From Inquilinus ginsengisoli_A (GTDB lineage: Bacteria > Pseudomonadota > Alphaproteobacteria > DSM-16000 > Inquilinaceae), in NCBI RefSeq assembly GCF_031453975.1, contig NZ_JAVDPW010000003.1, forward strand, positions 248,001 through 312,000: DNA of 64,000 nucleotides, written 5' to 3'. The notes under the pieces are model-generated. The model searched no databases, was not told where the DNA came from, and saw only the letters and a program-made list of their open reading frames with translations. Within the stretch, counting starts at the first letter, position 1; every line of letters begins with the position of its first letter. Positions 1 to 8,332 of the stretch are shown piece after piece. The translations under genes were made by a program, and so were the position numbers.

Positions 1-545
1 TCCAGGTGCCGGCACATCGCTGGCGCATCGACCTCGCCATCGTTCGCGGCCTCGACTATTACACCGGCACGGTCTACGAGACCCAGCTGGTGGCGAACCC
101 GGAGGTCGGCAGCATCTGCTCCGGCGGCCGCTACGAGGACCTGGCCAGCAACTACACCAAGCAGAAGCTGCCGGGCGTCGGCATCTCGATCGGCGTCACC
201 CGGCTGCTGTCGCGCCTGCTCGATGCCGGTCTGCTCAAGACCGGCGCCGCCACCCCGGCTAAGGTGCTGGTGACGGTGATGGACCGGGCGCAGCTGCCCT
301 ACTACCTCGGCCTGGCCACGGCGCTGCGGGCCGGCGACATCGCCACCGAGCTGTTCACCGAAGGCAAGAAGGTCGGCGACCAGCTGAAATACGCCGACAA
401 GAAGGGCTTCCGCCTGGCCGTGATCGCCGGCGAGACCGAGATCGCCTCGGGCAGCGTGGTGCTGAAGAACCTGTCCACCGGCGAACAGGCGACCCATCCG
501 CAGGCCGGTCTGGTCGAGGCCGTGCGGCAGGCCCTGGCCGGCTAG
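1..545 (+). CDS. hisS: Histidine--tRNA ligase, C-terminal part (5' end outside window)
   Basis: Class II aminoacyl-tRNA synthetase that charges tRNA-His in the cytoplasm. The fragment opens just before the RGLDYYTGTVYE segment, the conserved histidine-A signature of HisRS, followed by GRYEDL and GVGISIGVTRLL, which is the class II motif 3 region. The rest (from about residue 80 of the fragment) is the C-terminal anticodon-binding alpha/beta domain. The reading frame is open to the window edge (first full codon at base 3), so the N-terminal half lies upstream. The stop is 2 bases before the next ATG, so the two genes are probably co-transcribed. Confidence 0.96.
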   Translation, partial: QVPAHRWRIDLAIVRGLDYYTGTVYETQLVANPEVGSICSGGRYEDLASNYTKQKLPGVGISIGVTRLLSRLLDAGLLKTGAATPAKVLVTVMDRAQLPYYLGLATALRAGDIATELFTEGKKVGDQLKYADKKGFRLAVIAGETEIASGSVVLKNLSTGEQATHPQAGLVEAVRQALAG

Positions 546-547
546 CC

Positions 548-1519
548 ATGGAGCTGCCGGCCGCCCTGCGCAGCGCGGTCGACCGGGCGCTCGAAGGCGT
601 CGCCCTGGTGGATCTTTCCGCGGCGTCGGCGCGGCTGTCGCAGCGCTACCGGGCCGAACTGCGCGACGGCCGTTTCCATGTCGATGGCGACCTTGCGGCC
701 CGGGCCTATCTGGCGACCCGATTGCCGGCCACCTATGCCGCGATCCGCGCCTGCCTCGACGCCGTCGCCGACCTCCGTCCGGATTTCGCGCCGGCCAGCC
801 TGCTCGACGCCGGCGCCGGGCCGGGCACCGGGTTCTGGGCCGCGGCCGAGGCCTGGCCGGACCTTGCCGGCGCCACCCTGTTGGAGGGCAGCGCCGCCTT
901 CCGCGACTGGGGCGCGCGCCTGGCCGAAGGCAGCGCCCTGCCGCCGGCCGACTGGCGCGCCGCCGACCTGGCCCGGGCGCTGCCGGATTTGCCGGCCCAT
1001 GACCTCGTCATCCTGTCCTATGTGCTGGACGAGCTGGCGCCCGACCGCCGTGCCGCCCTGGTCGACGGGCTGTGGGCGGCCACCGCCGACGTGCTGCTGC
1101 TGGTCGAACCCGGCACCCCGGCCGGCTGGCGCCGCATCCTCGACGCCCGCAGCCGGCTGATCGCGTCCGGCGGCCATGTCGTCGCGCCATGCCCGCATGA
1201 CCGCGCCTGCCCGCTGGTCGAGCCCGACTGGTGCCACTTCGCCCAGCGCGTCGCCCGCTCGCGCATCCACCGCCAGGCCAAGGGCGGCGAGGTGCCGTGG
1301 GAGGACGAGAAATTCGCCTATGTCGCGGTGTCGCGTCGCCCGGGGGCGCCGATCGCCGGCCGCGTCATCACCCCGCCGCGTGGCGCCGGGTCCCGCATCG
1401 ACCTCAGGCTGTGCGGGCCGGACGGCGTGGTCGAGCGCACGGTGACCAAGCGCGACGGCGCCCTGCTGAAGACCGCCCGGCGGCTGAAATGGGGCGACGC
1501 GCTAGGCCCCGGCGCGTAG
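548..1519 (+). CDS. Rsm22-like ribosomal small subunit methyltransferase family protein
   Basis: 323 aa. Near residue 87 there is a SAM-binding motif I, DAGAGPGTGFW, in a Rossmann-type methyltransferase fold. Around residues 213–232 a CPHDRACPL...DWCHF cysteine cluster precedes QRVARSRIHR; that combination is typical of the Rsm22 family. Mitochondrial Rsm22/METTL17 is associated with small-subunit assembly, and bacterial members are mostly annotated as putative SSU methyltransferases. The ATG is 2 bases after hisS, which suggests a translation-related operon. The family call is firm; substrate and actual methylation activity are inference. Confidence 0.85.
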   Translation: MELPAALRSAVDRALEGVALVDLSAASARLSQRYRAELRDGRFHVDGDLAARAYLATRLPATYAAIRACLDAVADLRPDFAPASLLDAGAGPGTGFWAAAEAWPDLAGATLLEGSAAFRDWGARLAEGSALPPADWRAADLARALPDLPAHDLVILSYVLDELAPDRRAALVDGLWAATADVLLLVEPGTPAGWRRILDARSRLIASGGHVVAPCPHDRACPLVEPDWCHFAQRVARSRIHRQAKGGEVPWEDEKFAYVAVSRRPGAPIAGRVITPPRGAGSRIDLRLCGPDGVVERTVTKRDGALLKTARRLKWGDALGPGA

Positions 1520-1564
1520 CCTGGGATCGCTGCTGCGGCAACCGGCAGCGGAAAAGGACACATC

Positions 1565-2572
1565 TTGCGCATCGCCATGCTGGCGCCGATCTCCTGGCGC
1601 ACGCCGCCGCGCCATTACGGCCCGTGGGAGCTGGTGACCAGCCTGCTGACCGAGGCGCTGGTGGCGCGCGGCATCGACGTCACCCTGTTCGCCACCCGCG
1701 ACAGCCTGACGGCGGGCACGCTGGCCGGCGTGTGCCCGGCGCCCTATTCCGAGGACCCCACGATCGATGCGAAGGTGTGGGAGATGCTGCACGTCGCCCA
1801 TGTCTTCGAGCGGGCGGGCGAGTTCGACCTGATCCACAACCAGGCCGATTTCGTGCCGCTCGCCTTTTCGCGGCTGGTGGCGACGCCGGTGGTGACGACG
1901 ATCCACGGCTTTTCCTCCGCCCGCATCCTGCCTGCGTTCAAGGCTTATGAGGACCGGGTCCATTACGTCGCCATCAGCGATGCCGACCGCAGCCCGGAGC
2001 TGCGCTACGCCGCGACCATCCACCATGGCATCCGGCTCCAGGATTTTCCGTTCGACCCGCAGGGCAGCGACGATCTGCTGTTCTTCGGCCGTATCCACCC
2101 GGACAAGGGTGCGGCGGAGGCGATCGCGGTTGGCCACCGGACGGGGAGGCGGCTGGTGATGGCCGGCATCGTCCAGGACCAGGGCTATCACGACAGGCAG
2201 GTCGCGCCCGCGCTCGACGGCCGGTCCGTGGTCTATCGCGGCCCGCTGGGCGGGACCGATCGCACCGACACGCTGGGCGCGGCGCGGGCCCTGCTGCACC
2301 TGGTCAATTTCGACGAGCCGTTCGGCCTGTCGGTGGTCGAGGCGCTGGCCTGCGGCACCCCGGTCATCGCCAGCAACCGTGGCTCGATGCCGGAACTGAT
2401 CGACCACGGCGTGACCGGCTTCCTGGTCGACAGCGTCGACGAAGCGGTGGCCGCGATCGGCCGGATCGGCGAGATCGACCGCGCCGCCTGCCGCGCGGCG
2501 GTGGCGGCCCGCTTCACCGTCGACCGCATGGCCGACCGCTACCTCGCGCTGTACCGGTCGATCCTGGGCTGA
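1565..2572 (+). CDS. Glycosyltransferase family 4 protein
   Basis: 335 aa GT-B glycosyltransferase. The N-terminus MRIAMLAPISWRTPP followed by HYGPWE is the usual nucleotide-sugar glycosyltransferase opening. The C-terminal domain carries the FDEPFGLSVVEALACGTPVI (E-x7-E) donor-binding motif at about residues 249–268. I use the TTG at 1565 because it gives the conserved MRIAML start and has a GGAAAAGGAC Shine-Dalgarno just upstream; the next in-frame ATG (1577) would cut the first beta strand. It has no transmembrane segment and is likely peripheral or cytosolic. Donor and acceptor cannot be read from sequence, and no polysaccharide cluster surrounds it. Confidence 0.86.
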   Translation: MRIAMLAPISWRTPPRHYGPWELVTSLLTEALVARGIDVTLFATRDSLTAGTLAGVCPAPYSEDPTIDAKVWEMLHVAHVFERAGEFDLIHNQADFVPLAFSRLVATPVVTTIHGFSSARILPAFKAYEDRVHYVAISDADRSPELRYAATIHHGIRLQDFPFDPQGSDDLLFFGRIHPDKGAAEAIAVGHRTGRRLVMAGIVQDQGYHDRQVAPALDGRSVVYRGPLGGTDRTDTLGAARALLHLVNFDEPFGLSVVEALACGTPVIASNRGSMPELIDHGVTGFLVDSVDEAVAAIGRIGEIDRAACRAAVAARFTVDRMADRYLALYRSILG

Positions 2573-2580
2573 GCGGTAAA

Positions 2581-2612
2581 TGTTGGGTTCGCAACCGCGA
2601 ACCCAACCTGCG
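2581..2612. repeat. Palindromic repeat, GGGTTCGC/GCGAACCC family
   Basis: A hairpin-forming unit whose arms are TTGGGTTCGC and GCGAACCCAA around an AACC loop. It matches, with about three differences, each half of the large inverted repeat at 49896–49977, so this is a dispersed family in the genome. It starts just after the glycosyltransferase stop codon and could form an mRNA 3'-end structure. Confidence 0.8.
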
Positions 2613-2633
2613 CGCTCACGCCAAACCAATGAC

Positions 2634-2706
2634 CGTCATCCCCGCGAAAGCGGGGATCTCGTCACAGCCTGATCGGATGGAGATTCCCGCTTTCGCGGGA
2701 ATGACG
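2634..2706. repeat. REP-type double palindrome (CCCGCGAAAGCGGG family)
   Basis: Two short palindromes, CCCCGCGAAAGCGGGG (2640 region) and TCCCGCTTTCGCGGGA (2684–2700 region), sit inside an outer CGTCAT...ATGACG pair. This is a typical bacterial REP pair (BIME) in the convergent space between the glycosyltransferase and the ThDP enzyme. It could act as a bidirectional transcript-end structure. Confidence 0.85.
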
Positions 2707-2735
2707 ATGGTGGCGAAGGCGAAGCCGGCTCTGCG

Positions 2736-4403
2736 TCAGTCGGCTTCTACGACAGACGCGTGGTTGCGCAGCTCCTCGATGAACACGCGGCTGTTCTCGG
2801 TGTAGTCGATCGGCACGCTGACCAAATGCATCCCGCCCTGGGTGAAGGCCTTCTCCAGCGTCGGCACGAACGCCTCCGCCGACTCGATCTTCCAGCCGGT
2901 GGCGCCATAAGCCTGGGCGTAGGTCACGAAATCCGGGTTGCCGAAGGTCAGGCCGAAATCGGTGAAGCCCTGGGCCTCCTGCTTCCAGCGGATCATGCCG
3001 TAGGCGTTGTCGACCAAGATCACCACGACCAGGTTCAGCTTCAGCCGGATCGCGGTCTCCAGCTCCTGCGAATTCATCATGAAGCCGCCGTCGCCGCACA
3101 CCGCCATCACCCGGCGGTCGGGGTGCAGCATCGCCGCCACCATGGCCGAGGGCAGGCCGGCACCCATGGTCGCCAGGGCGTTGTCCAGCAGGATGGTGTT
3201 GGCGACATGGGTGCGGTAGCTGCGCGCGAACCAGATCTTGTACATGCCGTTGTCGAGCGCGACGATGCCGTCATCCGGCAGCACCTTGCGCACGTCGTGG
3301 ACGATGCGCTGCGGCACCAGCGGGAAGCGATCGCTGGTGCCGTCCGCCGCCACCTTCTCGAGGATGGTGTGGCGCACGGCGGCAAAGGCGGCCGCCGCGG
3401 TCGGGTGGGCGCCGCCGAACTGGTCGGCGATGCGGCCCAGCGCCTCGCCGATGTCGCCCACCACCTCGTGGTCCGGGAAGTACACCTCGGCGATCGCCGC
3501 CGGCTGGAAGCCGACATGGATCACCTTCTGGGTCGGGGTCTCCATCAGGAAGGGCGGCTTCTCGACCACGTCGTGGCCGATCGCCAGGATCAGGTCGGCC
3601 TTGCCCACCGCGTCGTGCAGGTAGTCGCCCTCGGACAGGGCGGCGGTGCCGATGTAGAGGCCGGAATTGCCGTCGACCGCGCCCTTGCCCATCTGGGTGT
3701 TGAAGAACGGGATGCCCATGCGGCGCACGAAGTCGGACAGCGCCGGCACCAGGTGGTGCCGGTTGCCGGCGGCGCCGATCATCACCAGCGGGCGCTGCGC
3801 CGCGCGCAGCATGTCGACCGCGGTGGCGACCGCCGTCTCGGCGGCCACCGGCACCTGCACGGCGTGCGGCGTCACCGGCTCCAGCCCCTCGGGCGCCGGG
3901 GCGGCGGCGATGTCCTCCGGCAACTCCAGATGCACCGGGCCCGGCCGCTCCTCCTGGGCGATGCGGAAGGCGTTGCGCACCAGGGTCGGGATCGAGGCGG
4001 TGCTGACGATCTGGCGCGACGACTTGGTCAGCGGCCGCATGGTGGCGACGATGTCGACGATCTGGAACTGCGCCTGGCGGCTCTTCAGGATCGGCTTCTG
4101 GCCGGTGATCATCACCATCGGCATGGCGCCCAGCAGGGCATAGGCGGCGCCGGTGGTCAGGTTGAGGGCGCCGGGCCCCAGTGTGGTCAGGCAGACGCCG
4201 GCTTTGCCGGTCAGCCGGCCATAGGTCGCGGCCATGAAGGCGGCCGACTGCTCGTGCCGGGTGACCACCAGCTGGATGCCGTAGCGGCGCAGCGATTCGA
4301 CGATGTCGAGATTCTCCTCGCCGGGCACGCCGAAGACGCGGTCCACGCCCTCCTTGACCAGGGCGTCGACGAGCAGATCGGACCCGGTGGGCTGCGCGGC
4401 CAT
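2736..4403 (-). CDS. Thiamine diphosphate enzyme, acetolactate synthase large-subunit family
   Basis: 555 aa, full length for the family. N-terminal ThDP Pyr domain with the catalytic glutamate in VTRHEQSAAFMAATYGRLTG (about residues 47–66). The central domain is present. The C-terminal PP domain has the GDGGFMMNSQELETA stretch ending in DNAYGMI, the GDG...N cofactor/Mg2+ motif. Expected reaction: decarboxylation of pyruvate and ligation to a 2-oxoacid. No small regulatory subunit (IlvN) follows, so it is more like a stand-alone, AlsS- or IlvX-like enzyme than the biosynthetic IlvBN. The ATG at 4403 has a good GGAAGAGG ribosome site. It diverges from the cyclase gene. Confidence 0.85.
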   Translation of the reverse strand: MAAQPTGSDLLVDALVKEGVDRVFGVPGEENLDIVESLRRYGIQLVVTRHEQSAAFMAATYGRLTGKAGVCLTTLGPGALNLTTGAAYALLGAMPMVMITGQKPILKSRQAQFQIVDIVATMRPLTKSSRQIVSTASIPTLVRNAFRIAQEERPGPVHLELPEDIAAAPAPEGLEPVTPHAVQVPVAAETAVATAVDMLRAAQRPLVMIGAAGNRHHLVPALSDFVRRMGIPFFNTQMGKGAVDGNSGLYIGTAALSEGDYLHDAVGKADLILAIGHDVVEKPPFLMETPTQKVIHVGFQPAAIAEVYFPDHEVVGDIGEALGRIADQFGGAHPTAAAAFAAVRHTILEKVAADGTSDRFPLVPQRIVHDVRKVLPDDGIVALDNGMYKIWFARSYRTHVANTILLDNALATMGAGLPSAMVAAMLHPDRRVMAVCGDGGFMMNSQELETAIRLKLNLVVVILVDNAYGMIRWKQEAQGFTDFGLTFGNPDFVTYAQAYGATGWKIESAEAFVPTLEKAFTQGGMHLVSVPIDYTENSRVFIEELRNHASVVEAD

Positions 4404-4548
4404 GTCGTACCTCTTCCATAAAAACGGAGCGATGTCGCCGTGAGGATAGGCCGGTCAGCGCGCCGATGACATGACCTCGCTGCAGGGCAGACGGACGCGC
4501 TGCGCACGCGCGGCATGGCGGGGACAGCGATCACCGTCGCAATTTCCT

Positions 4549-4569
4549 ATGATAGCAAAGTGCTATCAT
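4549..4569. promoter_or_regulatory. Perfect inverted repeat in the divergent intergenic region (candidate operator)
   Basis: Nine-base arms ATGATAGCA and TGCTATCAT around AAG, with no mismatch. It is AT-rich against a GC-rich background and lies between the divergent acetolactate-synthase-like gene and the cyclase gene, about 35 bases before the cyclase ATG. It could be an operator or a 5'-UTR hairpin; no adjacent regulator gene points to a cognate protein. Confidence 0.5.
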
Positions 4570-4603
4570 TGACCCAGCTTTGCCGAAGGTATTTCCTCCG
4601 CCC

Positions 4604-5836
4604 ATGCAGGATGGGACCGCCATGCAAGACGGATTGCCGCCGGACTGGGACACCAGGCCGATCGCCGACCGGCACCGGCCGGGGCTGGAGGCGCTGGCCC
4701 TCTGGCTGGTCGAGGCGTCGCGGCAGCCGGTGCCGCTCAAGGGTCTGTTCCCGGGATTCTGCGAGCGGGTGGCGCAGACCATCGTCCCGGTCTGGCGGGT
4801 GCATATCGGGCTCGAGGTGCTGCACCCCGAGATCAGCGGCACCATGCTGGTCTGGAGCGACGAGGCCATCGAGTTCCGGGAGCGCGAGCGCCAGGGCATC
4901 ATGCAGAGCACGGGCTATCTCACCAGCCCGACCAAGATCGTCGACGACACCGAGCGGGCGTATCGCCGGCGGCTCGATGCCGATGTCAGCGACCTGCCGC
5001 TGCTGCAGGAGCTGCAGCAGCAGGGCTCCACCGACTACCTGATCACGCCGCTGCCCTTCCTCGACACCAGCCGCACCCGCTTCCTGTCCTTCGCCACGCG
5101 GCAGGCGGGGGGCTACGACGACGACGACCTCAAGGCGCTCGACACCGCCGCCCGGCTGTTCAGCCCCTATGCCGAACGCCAGGTGTGGAAGCGGATCGCG
5201 CTCGACCTGCTCGACACATATGTCGGCGCCCGCACCAGCCAGCGCATCGTCGAAGGCCAGGTCGAACGCGGCCAGGTCGACTGGATCGAAGCCGCGATCT
5301 GGCTGGCCGACATGCGCGCCTTCACCCGGCGCAGCGAGGTCCATGCCATCCGCGATGTGGTCGACATGCTGAACAGCTGGTTCGGCGACATGGCCGTGGC
5401 GATCGAGGCTGAAGGCGGCGAGATCCTGAAGTTCATCGGCGACGCGGTGCTGGCGATCTTCCCGGTGACGCCGGAGATCGACCGCGGCGCCGCCTGCGCC
5501 GCTGCCCTGGCTGCGGCCGAAGCCTTCTGCGCCAGGGCCGATGCGGCCAATGCCGAGCGCGGGCTGGTGGGGCCGGACGCGGTCGATTTCGGCGTCGGCC
5601 TGCATGTCGGCGAAATCGCCTACGGCAACATCGGCGCGGCGCGGCGTCTGGACTTCACCGTGATCGGCCCGGCGGTGAACCGCGCCAGCCGGCTGGAGGA
5701 GCTGACCAAGACCCTGCACCGCCGGGTGCTGATGTCGGAGCCGTTCCGCGATGCCTGCGGCCGGCCGCTGGTGGACCTCGGCGAGCACGTGCTGCGCGAC
5801 GTCGAAGGCACCCACCGGATTTTTGGGGTGGGGTAG
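4604..5836 (+). CDS. Class III adenylate/guanylate cyclase
   Basis: About 410 aa and soluble, with an N-terminal region of about 220 aa not assigned to a sensor family and a C-terminal cyclase catalytic domain. Catalytic signatures: LADMRAFT (first metal Asp), GGEILKFIGDAVLAIF (substrate Lys region plus second metal Asp), and LDFTVIGPAVNRASRLEELT (Asp plus the Asn/Arg transition-state pair). All key residues are present, so it should make cAMP (K/D type) from ATP. Start choice: an upstream TTG (4580) and a downstream ATG (4622, better-spaced GGATGGG) are also possible. It is monocistronic and followed by a REP element. Confidence 0.85.
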   Translation: MQDGTAMQDGLPPDWDTRPIADRHRPGLEALALWLVEASRQPVPLKGLFPGFCERVAQTIVPVWRVHIGLEVLHPEISGTMLVWSDEAIEFRERERQGIMQSTGYLTSPTKIVDDTERAYRRRLDADVSDLPLLQELQQQGSTDYLITPLPFLDTSRTRFLSFATRQAGGYDDDDLKALDTAARLFSPYAERQVWKRIALDLLDTYVGARTSQRIVEGQVERGQVDWIEAAIWLADMRAFTRRSEVHAIRDVVDMLNSWFGDMAVAIEAEGGEILKFIGDAVLAIFPVTPEIDRGAACAAALAAAEAFCARADAANAERGLVGPDAVDFGVGLHVGEIAYGNIGAARRLDFTVIGPAVNRASRLEELTKTLHRRVLMSEPFRDACGRPLVDLGEHVLRDVEGTHRIFGVG

Positions 5837-5844
5837 CTCTAATA

Positions 5845-5938
5845 CTGTCATTGCCCGGCTCGACCGGGCAATCCGGGGGCCACCGAGAGCCGCTCTGGCC
5901 GCCCCTGGATGCCACGGTCAAGCCGTGGCATGACAATA
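5845..5938. repeat. REP pair (TTGCCCGG / ATGCCACGG family)
   Basis: An outer TGTCAT...ATGACA pair encloses two hairpins, TTGCCCGG-ctcga-CCGGGCAA and ATGCCACGG-tcaag-CCGTGGCAT. It lies between the cyclase and alcohol dehydrogenase genes. A shortened relative occurs at 7075–7110. Confidence 0.85.
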
Positions 5939-6007
5939 GAAAGGTTGTGCACCAGAACCTTTCGCAGTCGTCCGCCGCGACCCTCTTTCAACAGCGACAG
6001 GCCCATC

Positions 6008-7048
6008 ATGAAAGCCGTGGTCTTCGAACAGTTCGGCCAGCTTCCGACCGTGCAGACCGTGCCCGACCCGACGCCGGCGCCGGGCGGTGTGGTGGTCAAG
6101 GTCGAGGCGACCGGGCTGTGCCGCAGCGACTGGCATGGCTGGATGGGGCACGATGCCGACATCGTGCTGCCGCATGTGCCGGGGCATGAGCTGGCCGGCA
6201 CCATCGTGGCGGTCGGGCCGCAGGTGCAGCGGTGGCGCATCGGACAGCGGGTCACGGTGCCCTTCGTGGCCGGCTGCGGCCATTGCCCGGAATGCGCCAG
6301 CGGCAACCAGCAGGTGTGCGAACGGCAGTTCCAGCCCGGCTTCACCGCCTGGGGTTCCTTCGCCGAATATGTCGCGCTCGATTTCGCCGATGCCAACCTG
6401 GTGGCGCTGCCGGACGACCTGGATTCGGCGACGGCGGCCAGCCTGGGCTGCCGCTTCGCCACCTCCTTCCGCGCCATCGTCGACCAGGGCCGGACCAAGG
6501 CGGGGGACTGGGTCGCGGTGCATGGCTGCGGCGGCGTCGGGCTGTCGGCGATCATGATCGCCAGCGCCGTGGGCGCCAATGTCGTGGCGGTCGACCTGAC
6601 GGAGCAGAAGCTCGATCTCGCCCGGCAGCTCGGCGCGGTGGCGACGGTCAACGCCGCCACCTCGGCCAATGTCGTGCACGAGATCCGCGACCTGACCGGC
6701 GGTGGCGCGCATGTCTCGGTCGACGCGCTCGGCCATCCCGCCACCTGCATGAATTCGATCCGGTCCTTGCGCCGCCGCGGCCGCCATATCCAGGTCGGGC
6801 TGATGCTGGGCGACCACGCCCGGCCGCCGCTGCCGATGGACCGGGTGATCGCCTATGAGCTGGAGATCCTGGGCAGCCACGGCATGCAGGCGTTCCGCTA
6901 CCAGGCGATGCTCGACATGATCGGCACGGGCAAGCTCGCGCCGCAGCAGCTGATCGGCAGCCGCATCGCCCTCGACGAGGCGCCGCTGGCCCTGACCCAG
7001 ATGGACCGCTTCGACGGCACCGGCATCGCCGTCGTCACGCGGTTCTGA
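6008..7048 (+). CDS. Zinc-dependent alcohol dehydrogenase (MDR family)
   Basis: 346 aa medium-chain dehydrogenase/reductase. Catalytic zinc ligands lie in ATGLCRSDWHGW (Cys) and PGHELAG (His/Glu). The structural zinc lobe is CGHCPECASGNQQVC. The Rossmann motif is GCGGVGLSAI at about residue 175. It oxidises an alcohol or aldehyde-type substrate with NAD(P)+. I start at the ATG giving MKAVVFEQFG, the normal MDR N-terminus; the frame is open further upstream into the REP element but that part is not protein-like. The substrate cannot be deduced. Confidence 0.92.
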   Translation: MKAVVFEQFGQLPTVQTVPDPTPAPGGVVVKVEATGLCRSDWHGWMGHDADIVLPHVPGHELAGTIVAVGPQVQRWRIGQRVTVPFVAGCGHCPECASGNQQVCERQFQPGFTAWGSFAEYVALDFADANLVALPDDLDSATAASLGCRFATSFRAIVDQGRTKAGDWVAVHGCGGVGLSAIMIASAVGANVVAVDLTEQKLDLARQLGAVATVNAATSANVVHEIRDLTGGGAHVSVDALGHPATCMNSIRSLRRRGRHIQVGLMLGDHARPPLPMDRVIAYELEILGSHGMQAFRYQAMLDMIGTGKLAPQQLIGSRIALDEAPLALTQMDRFDGTGIAVVTRF

Positions 7049-7074
7049 GGGGGCGGCCCGCGACCCTATTTTTC

Positions 7075-7110
7075 TTGTCATGCCACGGTCAAGCCGGGCA
7101 ATGACAATAG
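7075..7110. repeat. Truncated/hybrid REP element
   Basis: A single imperfect hairpin (TTGTCATGCCACGG...CCGGGCAATGACAA) whose left arm matches the second palindrome and whose right arm matches the first palindrome of the 5845–5938 element. It looks like a deletion derivative joining two half-units. It sits between the convergent adh and lysE-like genes. Confidence 0.75.
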
Positions 7111-7123
7111 GAGGAGCGAATCC

Positions 7124-7756
7124 TTACAGCTTCCCAGCGCCGAGGATCAGGCGCAGGCCGAGGGCGCCCATGACGGTGCCGGCGACGCGGTCGAACCAGC
7201 GCTTCCAGCGCAGATAGGCGGCGCGCGGCCGGTCGGAGGAGAAGGCGAGGGCGACGATGGCGTACCAGCCGGCCTCGATCGCGAAGATCGCCGGCAGCAG
7301 CACGGCGAAGGTCCAGGCCGGCACATGCGCCGGCAGGAAGGCGGCGAAGATGCTGCCATAGACGATCGCGGCCTTGGGGTTGCTGAGCTGGGTCACCGCC
7401 GCCATGGTGAAGGACCGGCGGACGCTGCGCGGCCGTCCGTCCGCCGTCTTCGGCACCGTGATCGGCTTGGCCGCGGTGCGCCACAGCCCGAGGGCGAGCC
7501 ACAGCAGGTAGAGGCCGCCCAGCACCTTCAGCGTCATGAACAGCCACTCGACCTGGGACAGCAGGGCCTGCAGGCCGAACAGCCCGAGCCCACCATAGAC
7601 CACGCCGCCGACGCCCATGCCCAACGCGGCCGCGAGCCCGTCGCGGCGCGACAGGGCGATGGCGGTGCGGGTGACGAAGACGAAGCTGGGGCCTGGGCTG
7701 GCGGCGCCGACGGCGATGGCACCGAGGATGCTGAGCAGGGGGACGGTCAGGTCCAT
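7124..7756 (-). CDS. LysE/RhtB-family amino acid exporter
   Basis: 210 aa, about six transmembrane segments. The GAASPGPSFVFVTRTAI segment near the N-terminus is the LysE/RhtB signature (…PGP…). Inner-membrane exporter of amino acids or derivatives (homoserine, threonine, lysine types); specificity is not readable. The ATG at 7756 is preceded by GGAGA, while an in-frame upstream ATG would add a charged, non-homologous 23-residue leader. It runs convergently to the alcohol dehydrogenase. Confidence 0.9.
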   Translation of the reverse strand: MDLTVPLLSILGAIAVGAASPGPSFVFVTRTAIALSRRDGLAAALGMGVGGVVYGGLGLFGLQALLSQVEWLFMTLKVLGGLYLLWLALGLWRTAAKPITVPKTADGRPRSVRRSFTMAAVTQLSNPKAAIVYGSIFAAFLPAHVPAWTFAVLLPAIFAIEAGWYAIVALAFSSDRPRAAYLRWKRWFDRVAGTVMGALGLRLILGAGKL

Positions 7757-7781
7757 GATGGGTCTCCGAAGGGGCCGGCTC

Positions 7782-8252
7782 TCAAGCCGCGCTTTCGATC
7801 TCTTCGCCAGCGCCGTGATCGGCATGCAGGCAATGGGCGTGGCTGTGGTCTGCCAGCACTTCGATCACCCGGCAATGGCCGATGGTGCCGTGCCTGCATT
7901 GCTCGACCATGCGCTCCAGCTCGATTTTCAGCGCCTCCAGCCGGGCGATGCGGTTCTGCACCTCGGCCAGCTGCTCCTGCGCGATGCGGTCGGCGGTGGC
8001 GCAAGGCTGGTGCGGGTCGTCGGCCAGGGTCAGCAGCTGGCGGATGGCGTCCAGCGGGAAGCCCAGCTCGCGGCTGTGGCGGATGAAGGCCAGGCGGTCG
8101 CTGTGGGCAGGACCATAGATGCGCTGGTTGCCCAGCGTCCGCGCCGCTTCCGGCATCAGCCCGATCTGCTCGTAGTAGCGGATGGTCTGGACCTTGCAGC
8201 CGGTGCGGCGGGCCAGCTCGCCGATCGGCACGGCGTCTCCGCGCGCGGACAT
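7782..8252 (-). CDS. MerR-family metal-responsive regulator, CadR/PbrR type
   Basis: 156 aa. N-terminal winged HTH (IGELARRTGCKVQTIRYYEQ), then a long dimerisation helix and a metal loop. Cys84, Cys119 and Cys127 keep nearly the spacing of the three metal cysteines of CadR/PbrR (35 and about 7 residues). The C-terminus is histidine-rich (HSHAHCLHADHG), as in CadR, so Cd/Pb/Zn sensing is the likely role. The ATG giving MSARGDAVPIG is chosen over one 22 codons upstream because the latter would run through the divergent promoter. It is divergent from the P1B ATPase, the expected target. Confidence 0.9.
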   Translation of the reverse strand: MSARGDAVPIGELARRTGCKVQTIRYYEQIGLMPEAARTLGNQRIYGPAHSDRLAFIRHSRELGFPLDAIRQLLTLADDPHQPCATADRIAQEQLAEVQNRIARLEALKIELERMVEQCRHGTIGHCRVIEVLADHSHAHCLHADHGAGEEIESAA

Positions 8253-8263
8253 GAATTTTCCTC

Positions 8264-8294
8264 TTGAAGCTCTAGTCGCTGTAGCTCCCATCTT
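8264..8294 (+). promoter_or_regulatory. MerR-type promoter with 19-bp spacer and operator dyad
   Basis: A -35-like TTGAAG (8264–8269) and a -10-like CATCTT (8289–8294) are separated by 19 bp, the overlong spacing of MerR-controlled promoters. The spacer carries an imperfect dyad, GCTCTAG-tcg-CTGTAGC, resembling ZntR/PbrR/CadR operators. It faces the P1B ATPase start at 8333. Predicted mechanism: metal-loaded regulator untwists the spacer and activates the ATPase gene. Confidence 0.75.
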
Positions 8295-8332
8295 CCTCTG
8301 CGACGGTGATTTCGGCAAGGGAGTGCGTCGCC

